Of a stretch of DNA of 64,000 nucleotides, positions 36,994 through 45,988 are shown piece after piece (positions within the stretch are counted from its first letter, which is position 1; each line of letters begins with the position of its first letter). The notes below the pieces were generated by a model. The model did not search any database. It saw only the letters and a program-made list of their open reading frames with translations, and was not told the origin of the DNA. The stretch covers positions 46,966 to 110,965 of the forward strand of contig QBML01000018.1 in the NCBI GenBank assembly GCA_003242085.1, written 5' to 3'. The translations under genes and the position numbers were made by a program. The stretch comes from Pseudanabaena frigida (GTDB lineage Bacteria; Cyanobacteriota; Cyanobacteriia; Pseudanabaenales; Pseudanabaenaceae).

Positions 36994-37112
36994 TATTTGC
37001 TGCTTTGACCTTCTTCACGGCTAGCTGTTTGAATATACAGAGTTAGCAAGAAAACGGTAGGTACAAATACTGCTAGAACAGTTGCAAGAAGACCAAGAAA
37101 ATTAGTTTCCAT
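36993..37112 (-). CDS. psbM: Photosystem II reaction centre protein M
   Basis: A 39-codon gene easily missed because of size. The product begins METNFLGLLATVLAVFVPTV and continues with LLTLYIQTASREEG: one membrane helix preceded by a short polar N-terminus, exactly the PsbM pattern (Glu2, Asn4, Leu-rich helix, LIIYVQT-like end). PsbM sits at the dimer interface of photosystem II. Minus strand, downstream of the S1-domain gene but separated by a hairpin. Confidence 0.93.
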   Translation of the reverse strand: METNFLGLLATVLAVFVPTVFLLTLYIQTASREEGQSSK

Positions 37113-37204
37113 AAATTTGACTTTGATTGCTTATGTTAAATATTTTGATGACTGCTAATATTCTAAGTTCAAAATTGATTACTCTTACGAAAAAATTAAA
37201 AACC

Positions 37205-37241
37205 AAAAAAGAAGGCAGCGCTACACGCTGCCTTCTTTTTT
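37205..37241 (-). terminator. Terminator of the S1-domain protein gene
   Basis: AAAAAAGAAGGCAGCG / CGCTGCCTTCTTTTTT with CTACA loop, 6 bases after the gene; a classic A-stem-T bidirectional terminator. Confidence 0.8.
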
Positions 37242-37246
37242 GAAGA

Positions 37247-38137
37247 TTAAGCTTCCCAGAGTTTACTGATATTTTTTTCTAGACGCTCCTCTGCTTCAGC
37301 AAATACCTGTGCTGAATTATCGAGAATCTCACCAGCATGAAGTTCGAGCAGTTTTGTGGAGAGAGCAATACGATTGCGCGACTCGTCGATATCCACAACA
37401 ACAGCCTTGATTACATCATTGAGCTGAAACACCCGCGTAGGATCGCTAACAGGCTTTTGGCTCATTTCTTTGACATGGAGTAAGCCTGAAACTCCTGCAA
37501 ATTCTACAAATGCGCCAAAGGGGCGAATATTAGTAATCTTGCCAGTGATCAGTTGTCCTTTAGCAAGTTGATTCATCGCCGCAAGTTTGGCGGCTTGACG
37601 GTTAGACAGAACTAACTTCTTGCGAGTTTCATCAGCATCTAAAACCATTACAGGAATAGTTTTGCCGATCAACTTGGCAAGATCGGTTGTGTCTGACAAG
37701 TGCGATCGCGGTACAAAGCCACGCAATCCTACAGAGTCAACAATTACACCGCCACTGTTTGTACCGATTACCTTAGTTTCAAATACCTTGGATTCAGCTT
37801 GATAATCCCGTAGTGTTTGCCAAGCTTGCTTGAATAGCAAGCGGCGTACTGAAAGCTTCACTTCACCATCAGCATTCTGGCTGCTAATGATCAGAAATTC
37901 GTACTCATTGCCAATTGGGAAGGCATCATTAGAGCGCGAGGAGCCACTGAGAGTAGCTTCTTCAATTGGGAGAAAACCTAAAGATTTAGCGCCAATATCG
38001 ACATAAATGCCACTACTTTCGACTGAAATTACCTTGCCCTTCACGGTTTGCCCCACAGCAAACTCGTAATTATGCTCGGCGAGGGCATTGGCAAAATCGT
38101 CGGCAGAAAATGACTGAATATTTGTTGTGGCGTTCAT
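37247..38137 (-). CDS. S1 RNA-binding-domain protein (ribosomal protein S1 homolog)
   Basis: The 296-residue protein has three S1 domains: about 27-95 (VGQTVKGKVISVESSGIYVD), 110-180 (VFETKVIGTNSGGVIVDSVG, more degenerate) and 195-265 (KGQLITGKITNIRPFGAFVE). Cyanobacteria have more than one such S1 protein, about 300 residues each, acting in mRNA binding on the 30S subunit; this looks like the Rps1b type. The C-terminal tail is helical and acidic. Confidence 0.88.
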   Translation of the reverse strand: MNATTNIQSFSADDFANALAEHNYEFAVGQTVKGKVISVESSGIYVDIGAKSLGFLPIEEATLSGSSRSNDAFPIGNEYEFLIISSQNADGEVKLSVRRLLFKQAWQTLRDYQAESKVFETKVIGTNSGGVIVDSVGLRGFVPRSHLSDTTDLAKLIGKTIPVMVLDADETRKKLVLSNRQAAKLAAMNQLAKGQLITGKITNIRPFGAFVEFAGVSGLLHVKEMSQKPVSDPTRVFQLNDVIKAVVVDIDESRNRIALSTKLLELHAGEILDNSAQVFAEAEERLEKNISKLWEA

Positions 38138-38304
38138 GGATAGAGATAAATATGCTAAAGATGCGAAGCGTTACTTGCGTGTATTTTATTGTAATTGTCT
38201 CACAGCGATTATAGAGAATATGAAGTAAATCTATCTTTCTCGATAATCGCTACGCTTCTTAATACAAAAAAACAAAATTATTGAGGCGAGCTTCTCACGC
38301 TTCA

Positions 38305-38700
38305 TTAATTTTGGGCTTTATGCGAATCACCAATCAGATAAATCACAAATAGTAAAACCATTACAGAATCGATCGCGATCGCAATGCCTGCTTGATGACC
38401 GAGATACTGCCGACCGTATATAAGCACTAAAGCAATAAAAGTAAGCTTGCTAATACTAGAGACAGTCAAAATCAAGGGACGACTTACAGACTTGAACGCA
38501 CCGTAGATTTGCATTGCGCCAACAAGTGTAATTAAAGCGCCCCAGTTACGCACAATAATTTCTGCAAGTTGACCATCCAAAGACACACCAAATGTAGAAC
38601 GTAAGGCTTCCTGTGGAGCGATCGCTGCATAAAATAAGGTGCAAGTCAGTGCACCAGACACGAGCATAATCCACTTTATTTGGGCAACAATCCACTTCAT
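38305..38700 (-). CDS. Small four-segment membrane protein, unknown
   Basis: The 131-residue protein has four hydrophobic segments (WIMLVSGALTCTLFYAAIA, WGALITLVGAMQIYGAF, ILTVSSISKLTFIALVLIY, AIAIDSVMVLLFVIYLI). It is similar in style to conserved uncharacterised bacterial membrane proteins. No motif points to a function; not linked in an operon. Confidence 0.7.
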   Translation of the reverse strand: MKWIVAQIKWIMLVSGALTCTLFYAAIAPQEALRSTFGVSLDGQLAEIIVRNWGALITLVGAMQIYGAFKSVSRPLILTVSSISKLTFIALVLIYGRQYLGHQAGIAIAIDSVMVLLFVIYLIGDSHKAQN

Positions 38701-38836
38701 CGGTTTTCCTAATCTGAATATTCGCCTAAATTAGACAACTCTTTATGGTCGATAAAACTATAGCTAGTTAAGAAAAAGTGCGGTGCGACGCACCGCACTT
38801 TTTCTTAACTACAGCTTGTTTAGGCTTTATGCAGTA

Positions 38837-38887
38837 CAAGAAATTTTTTAAAAGTGTTGCTTCGCAACACTTTTAAAAAATTTCTTG
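38837..38887. repeat. Hairpin of the CAAG...CTTGGGTTT family
   Basis: Arms of 24 bases around TTC, followed by GGGTTTTGAGAAAGCGCAAAGCACCGTA. The trailing GCGCAAAGC(A/G)C(C/T)GTA is also found after the hairpin at 42951, where the stem sequence is different. Confidence 0.75.
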
Positions 38888-38926
38888 GGTTTTGAGAAAG
38901 CGCAAAGCACCGTAACGGCTTAATTC

Positions 38927-39042
38927 TATAGCAATAACAGAGATAGCTAGGCAAAATCAAAACCCAAATAAATAGAGGCGGCGCTTCGCGCCGCCTCTAT
39001 TTATTTGGGTTTTATGTCCTAAGCAAAACTTGCATTGCTATA
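38927..39042. mobile_element. MITE-like element, TATAGCAAT family, intact copy
   Basis: 116 bases with inverted ends TATAGCAAT / ATTGCTATA, containing a perfect 25-base-arm hairpin (CCCAAATAAATAGAGGCGGC and on). Read on the minus strand it is TATAGCAATGCAAGTTTTGC, TTAGGACATAAAACCC, hairpin, GATTTTGCCTAGCTATCTCT, end. This matches the element at 46465-46571 outside the stem. Confidence 0.8.
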
Positions 39043-39177
39043 TATCAAATTGATGAGCTTGCTTATCAATTTGATACTCTTCAGGCAGGTGCGAAAGCGA
39101 ATGCACTAGACTAGTAGATAATTAATAAAGTCAAGCGATTACCGCATCGACGGGGTTATAAGGAGCTACAGGCAGTG

Positions 39178-41070
39178 ATGTCTTCTCAAGAAAAAATCTT
39201 TCGGCAAATCTTTCGGACAAACTTGTGGCGGCGCGTCAAAACGACGGTCATAAGTTTAGCAATATTGCAGAGTGTGGCGCTGACAGTGCCAACCTCTGCT
39301 CGTGCTGACGGAGAAAATGCATCGACTATCGGATATACCGAACTACTTTCGAGCGTAAAAGATAATAAAGTCCAAAAAATCGACCTTGAAAGCAACGGTT
39401 TAGCAGCAGAAGCAGTTTTGAAAGATGGTCGAAAAGTCAGGATCGATCTAATCGCCCGTGATGGCAATACCGAGTTGATGAAGGCATTACGTGAAAACAA
39501 TGTCGATATAGCGGTAAGAGCACCTCAGCAACCAACATTAATTTGGCAACTCGCTAGTACATTTTTTGTACCCTTGCTGTTGATTTTTGTACTGTTGATG
39601 GTGTTACGTCGCCTCAGCAATGCCCCAGGTGGCCCTGGACAAACTCTCAGTTTTGGCAAAACAAAGGCAAGATTTTCGCCTGAAGCCAAGACAGGTATCA
39701 TGTTTGAGGATGTTGCAGGAATTGATACCGCCAAAGAAGAATTACAGGAAGTTGTCACATTTCTCAAACAGCCCGATCGCTTTACAGCAGTTGGCGCAAA
39801 AATCCCCAAGGGCGTATTGCTGATTGGTCCTCCAGGAACTGGTAAGACACTCTTGGCTAAGGCGATCGCAGGAGAGGCAGGGGTTCCTTTCTTCTCGTTG
39901 TCGGGTTCTGAGTTTGTGGAAATGTTTGTTGGGGTTGGCGCTTCTCGTGTACGTGACCTATTCCAAAAAGCCAAAGAAAATGCGCCCTGTATCATCTTCA
40001 TTGATGAAATTGATGCAGTCGGGCGGCAGCGAGGAACTGGTATCGGGGGAGGCAACGATGAGCGCGAGCAAACCCTTAACCAAATGCTAACGGAAATGGA
40101 TGGGTTTCAGGGAAATACGGGTGTAATCGTGGTAGCAGCTACCAATCGTCCAGATGTTCTTGATAGTGCTTTGCTACGTCCAGGTAGATTTGATCGCCAG
40201 ATTACAGTAGACTTGCCTGACTTCAAAGGTCGTCAAGAAATTCTCAAAGTCCATGCCCGCAATAAAAAGCTAGATGAGAATGTCTCCATAGAGGCAATCG
40301 CCCGCCGCACTCCTGGATTTGCTGGAGCAGATTTGGCTAACTTACTAAATGAAGCTGCAATTTTAACCGCCAGACGTTATAAAGAGGCGATCGGTGAATT
40401 AGAAATTTCTGATGCGATTGATCGGGTCAAGATTGGCATGACTCTGAAACCTTTATTGAATAGCGCGGAAAAAACCAAAACGGCTTATCACGAAATCGGA
40501 CATGCTTTGCTCACAACCTTGCTAAAAAACACTGACCCGTTGGATAAAGTTACAATTATCCCTCGCTCTGGCGGGACTCTCGGCTTTTCATTGTCTCTTC
40601 CATCTGAAGAAATGGGGCTTGAGACTCGTTCCACGCTTCTAGACATGATTACTGTAGCTTTGGGTGGCAGAGCCGCCGAAGAAGTAGTCTTTGGCATTGC
40701 AGAAATTGATGTTGGTGCTAGCAGCGACTTGCAAAAAGTGGCTAAAATTGCGCGCACGATGGTTACTAAATTAGGGATGTCTAGCTTAGGTTTGGCAGCC
40801 TTTGAGGGACAGCAACAAAATGAATTTAGTTGGATGCAAAAGAACGAGTATTCCGAAGAAATTGCGAGTAAAATTGACCAACAAGTCCGAAATATCGCTA
40901 AAACATGCTATGACCAAGCGAAGCAGATTATTTTGGAAAATCGTGATCTTTGTGATCGACTAGTCGATATTCTTCTGGAATCGGAAACCTTAGATGGTGA
41001 AGAATTTCGTAAGATTGTTTCCCAATACACGCAATTGCCTGAGAAACAAACTGCTTCATTAAAATTTTAA
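39178..41070 (+). CDS. ftsH: ATP-dependent zinc metalloprotease FtsH
   Basis: ATG at 39178 is preferred over the GTG just before it; AAGGAG lies upstream. The 630-residue protein has an N-terminal signal-like segment and a second membrane segment ([20 protein letters not shown]), a lumenal/periplasmic domain between, an AAA domain with [13 protein letters not shown] and [11 protein letters not shown], the SRH region, and the zinc motif HEIGH in [11 protein letters not shown] (usual form HEAGH). FtsH degrades membrane proteins; cyanobacterial forms work in photosystem repair or cell viability. Confidence 0.96.
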   Translation: MSSQEKIFRQIFRTNLWRRVKTTVISLAILQSVALTVPTSARADGENASTIGYTELLSSVKDNKVQKIDLESNGLAAEAVLKDGRKVRIDLIARDGNTELMKALRENNVDIAVRAPQQPTLIWQLASTFFVPLLLIFVLLMVLRRLSNAPGGPGQTLSFGKTKARFSPEAKTGIMFEDVAGIDTAKEELQEVVTFLKQPDRFTAVGAKIPKGVLLIGPPGTGKTLLAKAIAGEAGVPFFSLSGSEFVEMFVGVGASRVRDLFQKAKENAPCIIFIDEIDAVGRQRGTGIGGGNDEREQTLNQMLTEMDGFQGNTGVIVVAATNRPDVLDSALLRPGRFDRQITVDLPDFKGRQEILKVHARNKKLDENVSIEAIARRTPGFAGADLANLLNEAAILTARRYKEAIGELEISDAIDRVKIGMTLKPLLNSAEKTKTAYHEIGHALLTTLLKNTDPLDKVTIIPRSGGTLGFSLSLPSEEMGLETRSTLLDMITVALGGRAAEEVVFGIAEIDVGASSDLQKVAKIARTMVTKLGMSSLGLAAFEGQQQNEFSWMQKNEYSEEIASKIDQQVRNIAKTCYDQAKQIILENRDLCDRLVDILLESETLDGEEFRKIVSQYTQLPEKQTASLKF

Positions 41071-41095
41071 CTAGCATAAATAACTAATTAGCCAT

Positions 41096-41138
41096 AAAAA
41101 TAGATAAGGATGTGCAAAGCACATCCTTATCTATTTTT
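41096..41138. repeat. Hairpin between ftsH and pheA
   Basis: AAAAATAGATAAGGATGTGC / GCACATCCTTATCTATTTTT with AAA loop. T-run after the stem supports termination of ftsH. An in-frame GTG inside it (41112) is not a likely pheA start. Confidence 0.75.
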
Positions 41139-41147
41139 GGACTTAAT

Positions 41148-41984
41148 ATGACAACGATCGCTTATCTTGGTCCCGCAGGTACATACTCAGAAATGGCTGC
41201 CCTGCAATATTTGCAGTTAAATTATCCAGACTTAACACGAGATATTCCCACACTGCGCCCTTACCAAACTATTCCTCAAGCAATTAACGCCGCTGAGCAT
41301 GGTCATGTTGATATTGCGGTTGTGCCTGTAGAAAACTCGATCCAAGGCGGTGTAACCATGACCCTCGATAGCCTTTGGCAATCCGAGTCTTTGCAGATCC
41401 AACAGGCGATCGTCCTACCGATCGCCCATGCCTTGATTACTCGCGCCCCAAATCTTGAGGATATTAAAGCTGTCTATTCGCATCCCCAAAGTTTAGCCCA
41501 GTGCCAACAATGGCTCGATCGCTATCTACCAAACGTTCAACAGATTGCCACTGACTCCAATACCGATCGGTTACATAGTGTTGCTGAAGATGCGACAGTA
41601 GCGGCGATCGCTTCACAACATGCCGCTGAGCTATACAAATTACCAGTTCTAAAATTTCCCATTAACGATCAACCAGATAATTGCACTCGTTTTTTGGTCT
41701 TAGGTCGCACTACGCCCACGACAAAAGGCACGCATTCATCACTCGCCTTTAGCCTCAAGCGCAATATGCCAGGCGCATTAGTAAAACCTTTGTTAGTATT
41801 TGCCGATCGCCAGATCAATTTGAGCCGTATCGAGTCACGCCCCACTAAGCGATCGCTTGGTGAATATATTTTCTTCCTCGACATTGATGCGGCGATCGAA
41901 GACCCTAACTTCAGCGAAGCCTTAGTCGAACTGCAAAACGTTACTGAAAACCTCAAAATCCTTGGTAGTTATTCCATCGCTTAA
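41148..41984 (+). CDS. pheA: Prephenate dehydratase
   Basis: Start ATG 41148 gives MTTIAYLGPAGTYSEMAA, the conserved family N-terminus; the longer GTG start would begin inside a hairpin. The 278-residue enzyme converts prephenate to phenylpyruvate for phenylalanine. The catalytic region has VPVENSIQGGVTMTLDSLW (ending before residue 90), NCTRFLVLGR, and a C-terminal ACT regulatory domain with LSRIESRPTKRSLGEYIFF, the phenylalanine-binding ESRP motif. Confidence 0.95.
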   Translation: MTTIAYLGPAGTYSEMAALQYLQLNYPDLTRDIPTLRPYQTIPQAINAAEHGHVDIAVVPVENSIQGGVTMTLDSLWQSESLQIQQAIVLPIAHALITRAPNLEDIKAVYSHPQSLAQCQQWLDRYLPNVQQIATDSNTDRLHSVAEDATVAAIASQHAAELYKLPVLKFPINDQPDNCTRFLVLGRTTPTTKGTHSSLAFSLKRNMPGALVKPLLVFADRQINLSRIESRPTKRSLGEYIFFLDIDAAIEDPNFSEALVELQNVTENLKILGSYSIA

Positions 41985-42017
41985 CGAGATAGTAAAAGCT
42001 GCTAAGCCCCGCTCTTA

Positions 42018-42779
42018 CTATATTTTTGAATGAGCAAGACGTTTATTCCGCATCAGCACGTTAGCACCTTCATTAGTTTGCTCAATTACTAATAGCGGTG
42101 TTGGTTTAGCAGTTTGATCCCAACTAATTACTGCTAGCCTTCCTTGAATCGTAGGTTGCCAATTACGGTTTTCATCTGAGGCAACAACAAAACTTTCTAG
42201 CCCTGCCGCCAAATCTTTGAGAATACTTTGCGAACCATGAGCAGGAATCTTCGCTAATTTGACATGGATACGAAAAAGCACGCGGATTTGTGAATCGTCG
42301 TGGTGTTCTGGTTGAAAAGCTACATCAAAAATCACATCTACTTTTCGCGCATTACCACTATCTTCCTCACTTGGCATCAAAGCAGGCGCAACTTTTTGAC
42401 GAAGATTAACCTTCATCTGCGCCAAGATAATTTCACAAAAATGAGGCTCCTCCATTCTCATACTCAGATAATCCAGATTAAACTCACGGGAATGAATCAG
42501 ATCGGGGTTACGCTCGTTTTCATCAATAGTATGCAATGCAAGTTTTAGCTTTTTGGCAAGCTCCTGATTTTTGATTTTTTCGACCTTAAGTTGTTGTCGA
42601 TTTTTTCGCAATTGCCAGTAATGATAGGCAGTCGCGCCAAGTGCGCCCCACAGTAAGACCAGCAATAAGCTCACACAAACCGTGTTTTGCAGTGGCATGG
42701 TTGACTGCTCGATTGAGCCTAACAAACCTTCGCGATCGCTAGGTTTTACAGTCATTAGAACTCTTGATGCGTACAACAT
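42018..42779 (-). CDS. Conserved membrane-anchored protein, unknown function
   Basis: The frame gives 253 residues, but the start may be the later ATG at 42755 (MTVKPSDREGLLG). It has one membrane segment (VCVSLLLVLLWGALGATAYHYW), a coiled-coil (KNRQQLKVEKIKNQELAKKL) and a C-terminal soluble domain of about 150 residues ending LLVIEQTNEGANVLM. I do not recognise a known family; the style is that of cyanobacterial conserved hypotheticals. Convergent with pheA. Confidence 0.65.
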   Translation of the reverse strand: MLYASRVLMTVKPSDREGLLGSIEQSTMPLQNTVCVSLLLVLLWGALGATAYHYWQLRKNRQQLKVEKIKNQELAKKLKLALHTIDENERNPDLIHSREFNLDYLSMRMEEPHFCEIILAQMKVNLRQKVAPALMPSEEDSGNARKVDVIFDVAFQPEHHDDSQIRVLFRIHVKLAKIPAHGSQSILKDLAAGLESFVVASDENRNWQPTIQGRLAVISWDQTAKPTPLLVIEQTNEGANVLMRNKRLAHSKI

Positions 42780-42950
42780 AAAAATGCACCAATTTTAAAT
42801 AGAAATTCGGTAAGCTTCCCCTACTTATGACGATTCGCGTAAGTCATAAGTGGCAATTATCAATAAAATCTTTCTGATTCCCCCCTCAGACTATTCCCCA
42901 AATGCTGCAAATAATGAGCACATTACAGCAATTACCGATCGATCGAACCA

Positions 42951-43001
42951 CAAGAAGAATCTTAAAAGCGTTGCTTCACAACGCTTTTAAGATTCTTCTT
43001 G
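42951..43001. repeat. Hairpin of the CAAG...CTTGG family
   Basis: Arms CAAGAAGAATCTTAAAAGCG and complement around CTTCA, preceded by AACCA and followed by TTTGGGTTTAAGCGCAAAGCGCTGTA. Compare 4565 and 38837: flanks alike, stems different but each fully paired. A smaller hairpin (AAGTAAAAGCGGCA / TGCCGCTTTTACTT) follows at 43042-43078. Confidence 0.75.
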
Positions 43002-43128
43002 GTTTGGGTTTAAGCGCAAAGCGCTGTATACAACTAACCCAAAAAGTAAAAGCGGCAATAAATGCCGCTTTTACTTTCTATATCTTGCCAAATAAAGCTA
43101 AGCTTCACTTAGCGGGGCTTTTGATAAC

Positions 43129-43335
43129 TTAGTCGATAGAAATTGATTGAGGCCCATCATTTTTGCTATTGCTGCTAGTAGTAGAAGCAGCATTCACAGT
43201 TGCTCCCTGTTTTTCAAGCCACCCCTTTAAAGGATCTTGTTGGAGATCTAGTTTGAGAAACCCCGAAACGAGACCACCAAAAAATGCAACGGGTTGCCCT
43301 AAGAACTCATTGAGAATCGGTTTTAGCTCGTCCAT
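43129..43335 (-). CDS. Small conserved cyanobacterial protein
   Basis: The 68-residue protein begins MDELKPILNEFLGQPVAFFG and continues GLVSGFLKLDLQQDPLKGWL, a pattern I recognise from short cyanobacterial hypothetical proteins. The C-terminal third is Ser/Asn-rich and probably disordered. Function unknown. No membrane segment is strong enough to call. Confidence 0.7.
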   Translation of the reverse strand: MDELKPILNEFLGQPVAFFGGLVSGFLKLDLQQDPLKGWLEKQGATVNAASTTSSNSKNDGPQSISID

Positions 43336-43496
43336 AAATGCAGAAATGTAGTTTGGGTTAGATAACAGACAAAGATTTAGATGGCGCTGCCGATAAAGGT
43401 AGTACCTATCGCAATTGTACCTTCTTTTTTAGAGACCCGTCATTTAAAGCTGTAGCAAACCAGTAGTTCTCATTATGAATCAGCAACGTAGACGCT

Positions 43497-43546
43497 GACA
43501 CTATAAATGAAAGCCAGTCGTAGGGCTGGCTTTCATTTATAGTGTC
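43497..43546. terminator. Perfect hairpin downstream of the Ser/Thr kinase
   Basis: GACACTATAAATGAAAGCCA and complement around GTCGTAGG. No T-tract on the minus strand. Confidence 0.65.
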
Positions 43547-43554
43547 AGCCATCT

Positions 43555-45339
43555 TTAATTCACTTTTGTAAGACTAGCAATTTTCCATTTACCTTCTTCA
43601 AAACGGAGCGTACACACATACTTACCTCGCGATGGCTGGGACTGCGTACTATCAATCTTGCCATTGACATAAAGCGTTGGGCTTTCAAAAATTTCTACTG
43701 TTACATTCGCTTGATTATCTTGAATACCAAAAGAGCCTGCCCGACTAACAGTAAATTCACCATAGCGATAAAAAGCATTATTGCTTTGCAACCAGTCAAT
43801 CGAGCCCTTACGTTTTTCTAAAGCTTCACCTGTAGTTAATTCAGCTAATAATTGACGGTCGAATGGTGGGGCAAACATTTGATTTTTACTAGCCACTAAG
43901 TTATTGACGATCGCCACAGCATCTGACTCAGACAAGGGTTCAATTCCTGTTTTCGTTGATGTAGTCGATGTTTTTGTGGGTGTGGGGCGATCGCTAGCTG
44001 AATGACTCGCAGAAGGGGATGGGCTAGAAGAAGGGGTAGCCACAACTGATATTGATGGACTAGCCACAGATATCGCATCAGGATTTGCGGTAGTAGGGCT
44101 AGGCTTACTGGTTTGGTTAGCTTGACTAGTAGCCATTTTTGGCTCATTTACCACACTAGGATTTCGAGTTGCCATAACCGCACCGATCGCGATCGCGGTT
44201 ACAAATGCTCCACCCCAAACAGCAACCCATAGACCTTTTTTATCGCTACTACCACTATTACTCTGACTAGGGGCATAAATCTGCACGGTAGGCGGAGCTG
44301 GATTCGCATAAGCAGGATCGCGACCGCCAGAATTAGCACCAACCTGTGGGGCAGAAGTTGATGCGGGTTGTGCTAAAGGCTGTGTTGGCAATAATACAGG
44401 TGGTGTAGGTACGACTTTTGGAGAAACTTCAGTAATTAAGTTATTACCTTTATTTATACCCACAATCGTTGACTGAAGACCGTTTGCAGTCTGACTTGCT
44501 TGTTGACTTGGTAACTGGTTCGAGCCTAAGGCTGCTAAAGCTTGACGCACTTCTGATGAGGTTTCATAGCGATCTTTGTAGTGATAGCGGGTCATCTTAG
44601 CCAAGATATCGATTAATCCCGACTTAGTAGACACAAGGTGCTGCCAAATTAATTCCCCCGTTTGATAGTCTTCCTGTAGTTCGCGAGGCGGCAAACCTGT
44701 CAAAGCCTGAATACCGATTACCCCGATCGCATATAGATCGCTATTTGTTCGTGGCTTTCCTTGAGCTTGTTCGCTGGGCATATAACCCAAAGTACCGATC
44801 GCCACTGTCGCAATAGTCTGCCCCTCTTGATTTATTTGATTTTGTACCTGCTTGATTGCCCCAAAATCGATCAGCACCAACTTGTCATCAGACTTACGCC
44901 GAATAATATTATCTGGCTTGATATCACGATGAATTACGCCATGACTATGCGTATATTCCAAAATATTTAATAAATCATCTAATATCTGGATTACTTGAAT
45001 GTCCTTCAGCCGATAACCACGTACTAACTCTAGTTCTAGCGATCGCCCTTCAATAAACTCTTCCACCAGATAAAATTCTCCTTGCTGCTCAAAATAGGCT
45101 AGTAAGCGCGGAATGCGATCGTGATTGCCCAACTGAGCAAGAGTTTGCGCCTCACTCGTAAACAAACGACTAGCAACTTTTAAATATTGGAGGTCATTAC
45201 TAGCTGGTTTGAGATGCTTGACTACACAGAGGGGCTCATTGGGAATGCGAGTATCATGAGCGAGATAAGTATGTCCAAATCCGCCCTCACCCAATTTGCT
45301 AGCAATGCGGTAGCGCCCATCAAGTAATTGACTAATCAT
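43555..45339 (-). CDS. Membrane Ser/Thr protein kinase with C-terminal ARC6-like (IMS) domain
   Basis: The 594-residue protein has a Hanks-type kinase domain (about 9-270): LGEGGFGHTYLAHD glycine loop, HRDIKPDNII catalytic loop, VLIDFGAIKQV. A Pro/Gln-rich linker, one membrane segment (LWVAVWGGAFVTAIAIGAVMA), a Ser/Thr/Pro-rich stretch and a C-terminal domain follow (about 475-594: EPLSESDAVAIVNNLVASKN, WKIASLTKV), which matches the domain found in ARC6 and related cyanobacterial proteins. The C-terminal domain probably senses a signal or binds a partner outside the cytoplasm. Confidence 0.9.
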   Translation of the reverse strand: MISQLLDGRYRIASKLGEGGFGHTYLAHDTRIPNEPLCVVKHLKPASNDLQYLKVASRLFTSEAQTLAQLGNHDRIPRLLAYFEQQGEFYLVEEFIEGRSLELELVRGYRLKDIQVIQILDDLLNILEYTHSHGVIHRDIKPDNIIRRKSDDKLVLIDFGAIKQVQNQINQEGQTIATVAIGTLGYMPSEQAQGKPRTNSDLYAIGVIGIQALTGLPPRELQEDYQTGELIWQHLVSTKSGLIDILAKMTRYHYKDRYETSSEVRQALAALGSNQLPSQQASQTANGLQSTIVGINKGNNLITEVSPKVVPTPPVLLPTQPLAQPASTSAPQVGANSGGRDPAYANPAPPTVQIYAPSQSNSGSSDKKGLWVAVWGGAFVTAIAIGAVMATRNPSVVNEPKMATSQANQTSKPSPTTANPDAISVASPSISVVATPSSSPSPSASHSASDRPTPTKTSTTSTKTGIEPLSESDAVAIVNNLVASKNQMFAPPFDRQLLAELTTGEALEKRKGSIDWLQSNNAFYRYGEFTVSRAGSFGIQDNQANVTVEIFESPTLYVNGKIDSTQSQPSRGKYVCTLRFEEGKWKIASLTKVN

Positions 45340-45372
45340 GCTTGCCTACTCCATCTCTGCAATAAATATAGC

Positions 45373-45424
45373 AAAACCCAGAGATTCGAGACGGCACTTC
45401 CTGCTATCTCGAATCTCTGGGTTT
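45373..45424. repeat. Long hairpin upstream of the kinase gene
   Basis: AAACCCAGAGATTCGAGA / TCTCGAATCTCTGGGTTT with inner CGGCACTTCCTGCTA. Located between divergent genes, so it cannot be a simple terminator. Confidence 0.6.
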
Positions 45425-45606
45425 TAATTCGTCCTAAGTATTATAATGACACCTTGGTTTATGATGGTTAAGCTGTAATGCCTATAACTAACTTAAAGCG
45501 CTAACGTCAGAAAATGACATAGCCTAGAATAGACATATAGCTTTTAGAAACGGTTTGTAGAAAAGGACTAGTAAACTGCTAGCCGAACCAGTTGTTTTGA
45601 TGATTT

Positions 45607-45957
45607 ATGGCTAGATACACTCAACATTTCTTAGTTGAAATCGCTCCCGAAGACCTGCATTCAACGATTATCAAAACGTTGGAAGCTTGCAGCTTAGTAA
45701 TTACCTATGAAACCGACGACTATGTGATTGCTCAAGAAATCGAGACGAATGCTTCATTCGCCAAAATGGTAACTGTAGAAGTTCTAATCCATCGCTCTGA
45801 GATAGAAGGTAATCAAGCAAAATTGACTAGTGTTACTAAAAATTCTGAACTACCTCTTCGTATTAACAATCACTGTCAAGGGATCTCCAATCGCGTTTCT
45901 AAAGCATTTAGTGACAGCTCAGCATGGAAACTCTTAGAAGTTACCGCAGGATATTAA
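45607..45957 (+). CDS. Conserved hypothetical protein upstream of smpB
   Basis: The 116-residue protein is small, soluble and has alternating beta/alpha character (QHFLVEIAPEDLHSTIIKTL, VTVEVLIHRSEIEGNQAKL). I do not recognise a characterised family. It ends 31 bases before smpB on the same strand, so they probably share a transcript. Confidence 0.65.
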   Translation: MARYTQHFLVEIAPEDLHSTIIKTLEACSLVITYETDDYVIAQEIETNASFAKMVTVEVLIHRSEIEGNQAKLTSVTKNSELPLRINNHCQGISNRVSKAFSDSSAWKLLEVTAGY

Positions 45958-45988
45958 AAAGTACTTAGACAGTACTCAATGGGAATAA

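Larger units (their letters stand above)
38701..39174. other. Repeat-rich intergenic region upstream of ftsH
   Basis: In order: a perfect hairpin 38766-38810 (AGTTAAGAAAAAGTGCGGTG and complement), a second at 38837-38887 (CAAGAAATTTTTTAAAAGTG, family of 4565 and 42951), the MITE-like element 38927-39042, then a presumed ftsH promoter. No gene is seen. Confidence 0.75.

Noticed and set aside
42902..43132. 76-codon plus-strand frame across two hairpins
   Set aside because: Entirely intergenic hairpin DNA; the frame exists because stems lack stops. No family resemblance.
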